NCBI RefSeq assembly: GCF_032854445.1
Contig: NC_088301.1
Coordinates: forward strand, 43,449,187 to 43,513,186
Length of the DNA stretch: 64,000 bases
Reading direction: 5' to 3'
Source of the DNA: Liolophura sinensis
Taxonomy: Eukaryota; Mollusca; Polyplacophora; Chitonida; Chitonidae
Program-made: the position numbers and the translations under genes
The notes under the pieces: generated by a model
Databases searched by the model: none
What the model saw: the letters and a program-made list of their open reading frames with translations, nothing else
What the model was told of the DNA's origin: nothing
Shown: in pieces, positions 37,855-49,133 of the stretch
Layout of the letters: every line of letters starts with the position of its first letter
Position numbering within the stretch: position 1 is the stretch's first letter

Positions 37855-37950
37855 TAATTGGTTAAGAATCGGAAAACCAACTTCCAAAGCAACGTTCAAT
37901 GCAAACCGCCAAAAAAGTAAGATTTAGACAGTAATCGTGTACCATGAAGT
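37855..37950 (-). pseudogene. Decayed copy of the exon-like block
   Basis: The reverse strand contains RFALNVALEVGFPIL, aligned to the helix segment of the other copies; the flanking sequence no longer reads. Confidence 0.25.
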
Positions 37951-39968
37951 TCACATAATGCAACTCTTCGTGTACCCAATGTGGCGGCATTATTCAACAC
38001 GGCTCAAATATGTCCGGGCACTTATAGCTCCGGGCGTTGCTAGCATCAAGACTTTGCGAACCTTATATCAGCCTGGAATCGGACCCTTCACGTGCACACC
38101 TGCGTTATGCTTACGAAGGCTTGGATTTTATTTTTGTAATAGTCAGTTATCTTAATTGTCTTGGAACACTCGATGCCCTTTTGTTATACGTCTGAATTTT
38201 TAAATCTTTTCCTCGAACTCACAGTTTGGCGAAAGGAACGGTGTAGAAGAAAAAAACGTCAGCTTGCACAAATTGTTTTCGGACAAGAATGAGCATTAAG
38301 TTTTATTTAATTTACTCTACTTTTATCAATGATGCAGAAAATCAAAATTGTTCCAATCAAATTTGGCGCTTAAAAATGGATTAATTAACGTCCTGTGGGC
38401 GTCATTGAATATAGATGTTTTTTATGTGTCAAAACAGCAAGGCGGTTCTTCTTAGTAAAGATCAAACGATTTAAATGATCCACGTAAACGATTGGTTTAA
38501 GCTTTCAATGTAAATGTTTGTGGCTAAAATTATCTTTACCGAATGCCGTAAGTGTGTTTGGTTGAGTTTGGTGCGAGCGGCTGGCCAAACCACGGAAGTT
38601 TAATGTCCGCCCCACGAATTTCCACATACATTCTCCGTGAAGTCGCTGTATAGTCTGAAGTTTACCTGACGGATCGTGTTAAATTCCTGAAGCCCAGAGG
38701 TTCACTCAGCCTGAGACAAACACGATCATTAACCCCGCTGAAGAGGATCGTATCTCCTGAAGTCTGCTTGGCCCGCCCGTCGCCTCCTTTCCACGCTTGA
38801 TACAATGCAAATAAATATTCCTGGGCCAAGCCACACAGAGTCCATGCCAAGAAAGGAACGCTACGTAAGACCAATGGTAATTAAAGAGGCTGTACGGGAG
38901 ATTTTTGGTTGAAAAAATCATGTTCGTTAATAAGTCAAATTTTCTATATTTACCAGAATTAACTCAAATTATTGCTTTTCAGTATATATCTCACTCGTAC
39001 ACCTACAACTGAGCGTTAATTTGATTCGTTACGATGCTACCCGCTTTATAAATTGTAGGAACTTTATTAACGACTTTGAAGGGTAACGTGGTATACATGC
39101 ATGAATTCGCGCGAAATGTTATTTTATGAAAGGAACCCTAATTATTACTAATCTAAAATAATAGTAAAAAAATTCTATTTCATTGCCAAAAATCTCGGGT
39201 ATATCTCCTTTTAAATGCAAAATTTTAATAACCAGCAGCATCCATGAACACATTCAGGGAATATTTATCATTAAACTCATAACATATACGACTGACTTAT
39301 ATCTGTTTGGGACATATCTCCTCAAATTCACTAATAAAGACTTTATATAAGCACTTATGACAATTGCTACATCATGTGCTCTTGTCTAAAGCAAGTGTGC
39401 AGCTAAGATATATTCACCTGCGTAGCAGTCATAGTTTAGCGTGAGAACTGTTAGGGAAGCGCTAAACAATACAATCACCGTGACCTTGCTATCAGAGTAG
39501 ATTGCCTGGTAATACACTAATGATAACAACAGCAGTCTCACCATAAATTATATAATCAAATATGGACGATATTTGTTCAACAAATACTGTTTAATACATC
39601 CGATTATAGTTTATCTTTAATCCAATATTTTGTGTAACAAGTCTGAAGAAATATTCGCAGGGAAATGTAAACGTAAGTGTGGCCTGGTTACTTGTATGTA
39701 AACTCTTATATGCAACAAAAATAATAAATTAAGTCGTTACACACTTTAAATTACATACTTTTTATAGCACCGTTTCTAATTTAAAAAACGATATCCTTCC
39801 AACACGACAATACCATTAAAATGCATTGACTTCAGATCACGATATATGCCTTTAAAATACGATGCTTTTATTCAACACGATGGATTTATATCAGCGAACA
39901 GTTAGAACAACATCTGCTATGCCTGGCCTCTTGCATTCTTTATGTGTGATTGTATATTAAATGCGTGT

Positions 39969-40030
39969 GATGACAACAAAGTGTAATTCTTGAACAGTGA
40001 CATCTTATAAATTCCAGGCAATATCATTGC
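39969..40030. repeat. Duplicated non-coding block, copy 2 (diverged)
   Basis: Shares tgatgacaacaa, gaacagtgac and tataaatt with the other two copies and is followed, as in copy 1, by a ctgcttaag-like motif and then a G-rich stretch. Confidence 0.4.
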
Positions 40031-40596
40031 ATTTTTTTGACCTGATTATGCTTAAGTCATGCCAGTTGCGGGGGGGGGGAGGGGGGGCTGGTAATTTGCT
40101 CCTATTTAACCAATTTAACGAACGGTAAGAGCCTTTAGTTGGCTCATTGGTCAGCCCACTGCCCAAGATTAATTGTCACATAGTTTTGAGTTAAATAAAG
40201 AAATGACCTCTGCAGACTGAGAAAAAGAAGTCCAACTTCGTCCCCTCAATAATGTTGATATTTTATCATGTGCATTTTATGTACGAGACTTTCCAAAGAG
40301 GGGTGAGAGTTTCTGCGCCTCTTCTATATATTATGTATTGTCTTTTTGCCTACCTTGGACACAATCAAGGAGAGATTTTTATCTCTTAGGGACATTTGTT
40401 TGCATTTTCCTTCATTCTGTACAACTCATGTTTTAAGAAGAATTAGATAAACTCATATTTCCAAGAATCACTGAGCAATATACAGGAACTGTGAAACAGT
40501 AGGCTGGATCTTCGGAGCTCCAAGTTTCAAGTGGGGCTTTCAGGACTTACACATGCATGTATGGTGTATTTGTATGGCGGCCGGTTGTTATAATGT

Positions 40597-40665
40597 GATG
40601 ACAACACAGCATTTTGAGTCATTCTAGAACAGTGACGTCTAATAAATTGCAACTAACATCAGTGC
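40597..40665. repeat. Duplicated non-coding block, copy 3
   Basis: gatgacaacacagcatttt and agtgacgtctaataaattgc match copy 1 with few changes. Confidence 0.55.
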
Positions 40666-40829
40666 AATATTTATTTTAAGTATTATTTCATTTCATCGTC
40701 AACCGCAAAATTCAAAATTCATGTCAAGAAAGAAAGTAATTGTAAACAGCATTGGATATACAAAAGACATCAGCATGGAGTACAAAACAAAGACGACAGT
40801 ATGACAATAGGTACATGGTGAGATGTAAT

Positions 40830-40959
40830 CGGTGAAGTCAGGCCTCTTGTCAACTTGCCTCTCTTAGGGTTTTCTTATTTAAACTGTAAATGTATAAAAA
40901 CTTAAACAATAGTAAATGGTACGCCCCTTAGCACCTTAGCTTAAGAAGAATTAGATAAA
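40830..40959. repeat. Second duplicated block, copy 2
   Basis: Keeps cggtgaa, ggcctcttgt, acttgcct, ttatt-taaact, acgcccctta and aagaattaga in the order found at 27870-27990. Confidence 0.45.
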
Positions 40960-41419
40960 AAAAAAATTGCGGTGATGTTAAATGCAACTAATTAGGTGTT
41001 TATGGCCTAAATGTTCCCAAAAAGTTGTGTTGTCATCACATTTAATGAACATTTACATCAACTCAGTGCAAAGCGATCAGGAATCGGAAGTGCTCAATTT
41101 ACTAACAGAATGTCTGTTTTTGATGCCTAGGTTTGGTGGAGACTAACTCAGAGCAAGATTGCCCATATTTGTAGACACCTGGGAGTAAATGTAGTGCATA
41201 GTGGGCTTAATTTATCGAATACACTGCAAATGGCTGGGTACTCTGACATCAGCTGTTTTCTTAGTACTCATAAAGAGGAGAAAATGTATTATTTGAGTAA
41301 TCTTTTAACACGCATATAATCACACATTGAAAGCTGTGATTATCTGGACTGAAAAATGTCTCTTGTGGCGTCAGAATATTTTAACATGAGATGTATGGTT
41401 AAAGGCCATCAGCATCGAA

Positions 41420-41461
41420 CCGGTGAAATACGGCTTCTTGTGAATCCACCTCATGTAGAAA
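41420..41461. repeat. Second duplicated block, copy 3 (start only)
   Basis: ccggtgaaatacggcttcttg followed by ccacctcatgtag, matching the first 40 bp of copy 1. Confidence 0.45.
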
Positions 41462-42148
41462 AAAGCCTCATGTGTACAATTAACAGATTTGAAAGCATTT
41501 AACTTCCTTGATTAAAATCTGAAAGAATAAATCTGAAAATACGGTTGCATATTGTTTCCATGCAGTTCTCGTTCTGATGACTCAAGCTTCATATTTTCAT
41601 ACATATATTATTTAATTTTACTAGTTCTGGCGTTCAGTGTCTTTCTTATTGGTCAACCGTAAAATGCGGTGATCCCACAGTCTCCTCCAAATGAAAATGT
41701 GTAGCAGAATTGTACAAGTCCTTTCCTTCGTGTAACTTGAACTACTAAATAATTTCACGTTGGATATCATTTGTGGATAAGCGTGGAGTAAGTCACCAAA
41801 ATTACAGTTGACATTTAAATTAGACTAGAAAATGACTACGCAATAATAAAAAAAAAAACAGATGACGTGACGAAACAATCTTGCCATAAATTAGATCAAT
41901 ACGCAATATCCCAAATGTGTGGGTGCGCATGCATAGTTTTCACTTTAAACCAGCCCCCCCCCCCCCCCACCCGAATCAGCCCAAAAAGCAATATTTACAT
42001 TAACCAGCTGCTTTCAAAATCATAAATATTATTTTGTATGATAAATTTAATGTCTTCATTAATGTTATGCATGTCTATACCTTGTGTACAATATGTATGT
42101 AAAGAACCTAACAAAAGAGAACCGAAAACATTTGTACAATTATAAATT

Positions 42149-42261
<113 letters not shown>

Positions 42262-43484
42262 GTATATAAAAGTTTCCTGACAGTAACGTCGGTAACCTGT
42301 TCGACTTTAAAAGATAGTTAGCTGGGAACGGTTTAAAAGAGTTGTGGCGAAACAGTAATACGTGCATCGATGTTTAAATATGTTACAGTCTGTAGCTTTC
42401 GTTCTGCCTATCCATTTTGTAAAGATCCATCTCCTTCACTCTTTGACGCATATACTACTATATATGTTTGTGGTGTTAGTGCTCTTGTAAAAACGAGATT
42501 CCCTGATGGGAGGATATAGTAAAATAGTTATTGACATATATCATTGTGCTCTATTATATCTCCACAGACCACATGGAGACGCCTCTTGAGAGGGTATGGA
42601 TATTAATAATACATTAAATTTAGTTCAACATGTCTCCATGTTTTTCAGGCGCAGCTATAGCAACAGGTTGCCGTCGTTTTCTTCCACACAACGTGGGACC
42701 TCGTTAGCGATCACCTGGAGATGAAGTCATGTTGGATTTTACTTTATCATAATATTGCAACTACTATGAAGGCATTTGGAACATGTTCTTATCTGTACTA
42801 GATACTCCACTATTTACAAACGCTAACAAAAATTTGTTTACCTTGGAATTAATGAAATTTGATTATCTTATCTGAGTGACAGGGGTTGACAGCCCGGTGT
42901 TGACTTGAAATCAAGATTGTCACTTTTCTTATTACTAAAACAACGAGCGTCCTTAAGCAAATTCCCATCAACAATGCATGCGATCTTTCTTACAGGTTAC
43001 ACCGACGCTAAGGATACTTCAGCGCTTTGACATATCATCCAGGTAAGATAAATTATAGTTTCATTTCAATAATTCCACGATAGTGATGATAGGCTGTTAA
43101 TCTAGCTTTGCATGGACTTGATATTTTTGCGATTATAGCTAAGCGTTCGTGTATCTTGTCGGTCACTTAGCTCCCACCCTAGTGGACAATTGAGGCATGT
43201 GGCGATTGACTGGTCCTCAGAGTCGGGGTGGAGAAGCGGCGTGTTCCGCCGCACCGTCGGCTCCCCCTAACGTTTGGTCAGGGCGGGTGCGTCTCGCGTC
43301 CACTGGTGTTTGCTTGAACGTACCACTTAACGCGTATCACTACCCTTCACACACCACCTCGACATTCCTTACGCCCGAAGACAATGTTATCTATCAGACA
43401 GAAACGATACTTAGACAAATCATTTCGTTGACGATTTCTGTTCGAAGCCTGTCACCGTTTCGCCAACAGTAGATTTGAGGAGGG

Positions 43485-43519
43485 GACCAATCACTCCGCT
43501 GCAGCGACAGCGATTGGTC
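43485..43519. promoter_or_regulatory. Inverted pair of CCAAT boxes upstream of second FoxQ2 gene
   Basis: GACCAATC (43485-43492) and its exact reverse complement GATTGGTC (43512-43519) flank a 19-bp GC-rich spacer. They lie about 310-345 bp before the proposed ATG, in a GC-rich stretch. Paired CCAAT boxes suggest NF-Y binding and a core promoter; this is inferred. Confidence 0.4.
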
Positions 43520-43829
43520 AAAGACGACCGCAAAACTTCTCAGCAAATAGTCAACGGCCATGTTATGAAAATGTTGATGGCAAACCCCGCCTACAACTGT
43601 CAGGACGCTTGACTCTAGAAGAATGAAGGGGTTTCGCTAATTGATAAGATAAGCAGCTAGTACTAGACAAACTGGCTACCGGGCCGAGTTGACACTCGCG
43701 TCGAACTATGATCGGCGAGGGGATTATAACCAGCTTGTGTCCCTGGCCCCGTGTATTACATGGACCCTGCGGCAGGTGGAGCGACGTTCGTCAGAGTGCC
43801 CGGTGGGTCAGCTCGGCTTTCAGTCTGCC

Positions 43830-44909
43830 ATGCGAATGGAGGACTCTCACCCGATAGCGAGACACGGGTTCGAATACAGGAAGTCACCAGTGCAGGACAC
43901 AAGAACTGCCCACCCTTACAATTTCTTCAACGGACCCTTCGAGGAGGCATGCCACAATGATGGATCCGTAATCAGACGAATGTACACAGTCCAGCAACGT
44001 GGACAACATGCAAGTCTCTGCGTGCAGTCGTCGTCGTACTGCACACCCTCCGTGGAGTGTCTTGCGGGTGAGACAGAGAACGTTCAATCACGGGAAACCG
44101 AACAGGAATCTGAAGTGGACCGAAGAGTTATCACCCCGGACAGCACCGACATGGTCTCAGATGCCCAGACCAAGGCCACAGCTACCAGCGCTGGTTCCGC
44201 ATCATCAGATCCAAAGGAAGGCCCGGAGACGAAGCCTCCCATGTCTTACATCGGACTTATATCGAAGGCGATATTGCAGTCGCCGGACAGACGAATGAAC
44301 CTGGGTTCCATTTACACCTGGATGGAGATGAACTTCCCGTACTTCCGACAGAACAGTCGCGGGTGGCGTAACAGTGTCCGACACAACCTTTCCCTGAACG
44401 ACTGCTTTATCAAAGCCGGCAGGTGCGAGGACGGCAAGGGGAATTACTGGACGATACATCCGGAAAATTTGGACGACTTCATTCGAGGAGACTTTCGCTT
44501 AAGACGACGTTCCCGACGTCGTGGACGTAAAGGTGACAACGCAAGGCCTGACGTGCTGGTCAAACCGACGTACCAGCCTCCTCATTCGGCGGCTGGGCAG
44601 CTATATGTACCCGCTTCCATGACCGGGGCCGTCTCATTTCCGGCAGGCCAGCAATATCTCCTGCAGGACCCTTCACCGTCCTACCCTCAAGCTTACAACG
44701 CACCGTACACCATGTACGATTCCAACCCCGCCCAACACGGACCTCCAATACCCCCATACGGTACGTGGACGCACCCCCAAGGCGGGGATCAATGTGTGGA
44801 CCTTATAGTGCCTTCCGGGGGGCACAATTACAGCCACAACCCCCCTCATTTGTACGGGTACACGAACTATTCTTACCCGGCTTACGGTTATCAACCCGGG
44901 CAGTGGTAA
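43830..44909 (+). CDS. foxQ2: Forkhead transcription factor, FoxQ2 type (second paralogue), single exon
   Basis: 359-residue nuclear transcription factor. The forkhead domain spans residues 135-234: it begins KPPMSYIGLISKAIL, has recognition helix WRNSVRHNLSLNDCFIK from residue 179, then GKGNYWTIHPENL and RGDF, with a terminal Arg run as likely nuclear signal. The recognition helix and KAGRCEDGKGNYW are identical to the other paralogue, so the two are a duplicate pair. N-terminal and C-terminal regions share little with it; the C-terminus is Pro/Tyr/Gly-rich and ends YQPGQW. The frame is open from 43653 (in-frame TAA at 43650), but the first ATG is 43830, with G at -3; ATG 43836 is an alternative. 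An upstream coding exon cannot be excluded. FoxQ2 genes act in apical/anterior patterning. No clear EH1 motif seen. Confidence 0.92.
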   Translation: MRMEDSHPIARHGFEYRKSPVQDTRTAHPYNFFNGPFEEACHNDGSVIRRMYTVQQRGQHASLCVQSSSYCTPSVECLAGETENVQSRETEQESEVDRRVITPDSTDMVSDAQTKATATSAGSASSDPKEGPETKPPMSYIGLISKAILQSPDRRMNLGSIYTWMEMNFPYFRQNSRGWRNSVRHNLSLNDCFIKAGRCEDGKGNYWTIHPENLDDFIRGDFRLRRRSRRRGRKGDNARPDVLVKPTYQPPHSAAGQLYVPASMTGAVSFPAGQQYLLQDPSPSYPQAYNAPYTMYDSNPAQHGPPIPPYGTWTHPQGGDQCVDLIVPSGGHNYSHNPPHLYGYTNYSYPAYGYQPGQW

Positions 44910-45392
44910 AGGCGCCAGAATCCACTTTATGGTCAGCACATCATGATCTGAACAGCCTGTGTATATCACGGAGAATTTGTAACATTCTGTAGCAACGAAT
45001 GATGTCCAGGGGTCTTATTTGTGTATTTCTGATAATGCTTTTCAAAAAATCATCATTGCACTCTTCGGACAGTACTGTTGGGCAGTAAGCATTTTATAGG
45101 ATTCTAGAAAATTTTACCATCAAAAGTAGATAATGTCTAAAAAAAAATGATAATATTTTTTTTAAAACACTATTACAGCATCAGGTATAAGAATCTTGTA
45201 CACACACTGGAACGTTTTATTGCTAAATTATTCTGGAAACATTCTTCATTTAATTGTAATTGTACAAATTTTTCGGAGGCATGCATGAATTGTGAAACTG
45301 GAAAGTATGGATGGTTCTAAGTTTAGTTAATTTTTAGTGAAATATTATGGATGATATAATAATATCTGCTAAAATATGATGACATGAATTGT

Positions 45393-45398
45393 AATAAA
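45393..45398 (+). terminator. Candidate polyadenylation signal for second FoxQ2 gene
   Basis: AATAAA 484 bp after the stop codon, similar in distance to that of the first paralogue. Candidate only. Confidence 0.3.
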
Positions 45399-48175
45399 AC
45401 GCGTGGTTATTTGTTATTTTATCATGCTATGCCAATTTTTATTTCTGACGCATTGAAGTCAAGTGCCGCAACCCTATCTCACGTGCATATGTATAAATTA
45501 TGTTCAAGGTCATGTGTTTTTCTGAGTGGAAAACGCTTCGTTTCAATTCATCTATGAACTTTGAAACACTGGATATCTCCATGGTCGCCATAAAATGCAT
45601 GGTATGGACACGACTCTAATATAGTAAAACAGTAACGAACGCATTTTCTAAGAAGTGTAATACATTACAATGAAAGTCTATACGCATGAATGACGCATCT
45701 TGTAGTACTTTTGTTTCACGATATATGTATTAATTTGTTGTCGTTTTACATTCGAATAAATATCGATGTGTTTCTTTCGTTCATGTGAAATGAATGAAAT
45801 GTAACTATGCCTCCTGTTTAATTGAAAGAGGAATCACTTTTGATAGATATGAACAAAGTTCTCAAGCAAAACGGGCGGCGCATATGTTTGACGACTAAAT
45901 GAGGGACAGTGACCAGTTTTTGAATAGCATGTATGCAAGGATATATTGCTTTGCACACATGCCGTTGTGTAGCTCGCGATGTAAGCAAGATGTGTATCAC
46001 AGGTACTCAGTTTGGTACACAGTAAAAGTGTAGCCACAAATGCAATGTATGCAAAGTACACAGTAATGTTCCTTGCCAAATTTGCTACAATTATGCGTGC
46101 CTGTGGTACATATGTTTTTATGGGCATTTTTGTACACAATTGCTTTTAGAGAGTGGGCCAAGCAATTCATGGTATATGTATATACCACTGAACTGCAACT
46201 CCTTCTGCATGTTTTGAATGTCTTAAAAAACATCATAATTTTTAGAACATGTGTTATTCATATTTTTTGATAATATCTGAAAATTCAAACAAATCATATA
46301 TATGTTATTTACAGGAATTGGCCATTGAAAAGAAGTACATGGTATCATAATATACCAAGGTAGCGTTAACAGTTTCTTGTGGGAAACAAAAGTTTACAGA
46401 AATATTATAATTAATTATATAAAAATCATCATAGAAAAAAATCCTGCCTATAGAAATGTATAGAGATGGTCTCTTTTATACATTTTAAGCTCGAGCCAAC
46501 AAATAGACCTAGGTATGCTTTGTGTATACTATTATAGCATTCATCTATATTTTATATATACGACGCGAGGTAATGTTCAACTTAATAGATATCTTCATAC
46601 AGGATCTGTGTGAATGTGAGAAATCGCATATGTTTAATATGTAAATCTCAGGGATTTGTCTGAATAAATGTTCACTTTTTATTTCTACTATGTCAATATA
46701 TTTGGGTTTTACTATTGAACATATTATAAGATATATACTAAGGATTATTAAAGTTTGTTGATTTCTTTTTCAGCCTCATATGCATATGTATACTGACCGT
46801 GAAATATTCGAAACTTATTCACAATGTCACTATTCAGTGTAGACGAAATCATGCAAGTACCGGACTCAATGGTAATTTCTGACTCTGCATGTGGTGATTA
46901 TTTGCATCACTCTCAGTATACATTTTCTTTAGCCGGTTGTTCATACTAAACGTTCTATGACTTACTACTAGTTTATACCACCAGAATATTTCCAGACGAG
47001 GATAGTTTACAACAGTCGAAGCAATCGTATTTTGCGTATGTATATATATATATATATATATTATCCATTACAGTATGTATACAAATATACTTTAGTCTAA
47101 GCCATGCGACTTTTTCTTTGCCATTACGTTAAACTTCAGATTTAGTTACGCTTAATTAGAAAAGAATTGGTAATTTGTATGTGGTATTCAATTGAACTAT
47201 CACATACATTAATGAATACCAATAATATAGGTGATAATTTGTGTTGCATTTCAGGAAACTTTAGTGCACAAAAATGAACCCCTATCCGGCAATTAGCATC
47301 ATTTATTTTTTGTCAAATTATCTGTTTCTCACAGCTTTTTGTTTAACTTGGACAGATTACTACTATATATGGTCCAGTTAGAATAAAATATTACATTGAT
47401 TGATCAATTTATTCATTCACCAATATACCATCTACAAAGGTATCCAAATTAATAAATCAATACTTTTTACGAAGGTAAAATCAAGCTCGCTAAATACGAC
47501 ATGCTGGATATCAGGTATAGCTCTGAGATTAGTTGGCCATGCATGTTCAAACTTTCACATTAAATAATTAGTAGTCTTAGGACAGGTTTCGAGATACTCC
47601 AATAGCTCACCACAGCTATTTGAAAATATATACGAAATCTAATCATGTTGCAAAAGAGTCGAGATTTTGTTGGAAATGATTGTGTTGGTAATTGGATTAT
47701 TGTACATCTGGGATTAAAGAGGTGTAACGTATCCTTTTTTGAGTATCCATGTGCAAGACTTAATATATGGATATCTAACTCGTGCAAGTAGCTATATATC
47801 TGGATAAGATCTATTGCTCAAAAGATGTCACACATGAATACAGGAACAAAACTTACAAAATGTTACAAAGGTAAGTACTGCACTGATGATATGGTGTTAA
47901 TTCAGACGTCTTGCACTTGCATACTTAATTACATGTGGACAATACAAAAGGAATTAATTCATGCTAAGACCCGCACAATTCTAAAGGCTCCACGTGTATT
48001 ACCCCGAGTTGATATAGAGAGAAACTGACAATTGCAAGATCAACTTCCATAAATTCTGCCTGTATTAAGCAAGGTGTCATATTTCTAAAACCCCTTGATA
48101 AGCAGCATACATTTCCCTCAGACCATCAACATTGACAAAATTAACTAAAGCCATATACCTTTAAATATGTTTATT

Positions 48176-48272
48176 TGATTTATTTATTTGATTTGTTTTA
48201 GCAGTACTCAAGACTATTTTACTTATAGGCCTATATGACGGCGGCCACCTACGGTGGAAGGAAACCGGGCCT
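48176..48272 (-). repeat. AAAT-family SINE fragment
   Basis: Tail plus agcagtactcaagactattt, gacggcggcc and ggaaaccgggc; the head is missing. Confidence 0.7.
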
Positions 48273-49028
48273 TTAATTATGCATGGTATATATAATACAT
48301 ATATTGTATATGTAATATCCACTCAGTTCACCCCAATTGTGTTCCTAATACTCACAGTTTGTCAATACATTGTAGGGTACACATTCCTAATGAATTATTT
48401 TCTGTTTTAAACCAAGTAAACATACAGCATATAACAATAGAGTATATTTTATTCAAGATTTTATTGTTTTTATTGTGACTGCTGATCATAGAGGTTGCAT
48501 TAATACTGCGTCAAGCTCGCCCACTTCCTATACTGTGAAAAAGGCTCATTCACAAAGAGATGTTCGACCTTGTGATTGTATGGACACAAGTAATCGGTAG
48601 ATATACATTTAAATTATGTTCAAGAGTTTTTGGACAAGGTGATTTGTTGCGTAACATGCAGCTGGAGTTTCTGTACATGCGAAGGTATATTTAATAACCC
48701 AGACTGATGAATTGAATCCTCCTATGGAAAAATATCATGTAATATAGCAAGATAAGAAACTGTGTAGCTTGTCATGATGATCTTTCATATACTATATGGG
48801 TTATGGGTTATCTTAATGGCCAAAAGCTTTATAAAACAGTTATATACTTCAGCATACTAGTTTTTAAGCCTTATGATATATGTCTACATATGTCAGTTCG
48901 CGTTTACACTGCAACGCATACAGCGTATACAGCATATAAACCAAGTTATCTACCGACATGTTACGCACTTCAGATACTGTGTGGTCGAAGACATCCAGGT
49001 ACATGCTCTTCAACAAACGCTACAATAC

Positions 49029-49133
49029 GCCCGGCTTCCTCCTACCATAACGCTGGCCGCCGTCGTGTAAGTGAAATATTCTTGAGTGTGGCGTAAAACA
49101 CCATTCAACTAAATAATTAAATAACAATGCGCA
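49029..49133 (+). repeat. AAAT-family SINE, 3' part
   Basis: cccggcttcctcctaccata, ctggccgccgtcgtgtaagtg and gcgtaaaacacc followed by an AAT-rich tail. Confidence 0.75.

Noticed and set aside
43197-43472. 91-codon GC-rich ORF upstream of the second FoxQ2 gene
   Set aside because: No recognisable domain; it fits a GC-rich 5' flank or promoter better than a gene.
43689-43829. Longer N-terminus for the second FoxQ2 protein
   Set aside because: The open frame upstream of 43830 has no ATG; 43689 is a TTG. It would need an upstream exon, for which I found no firm evidence.
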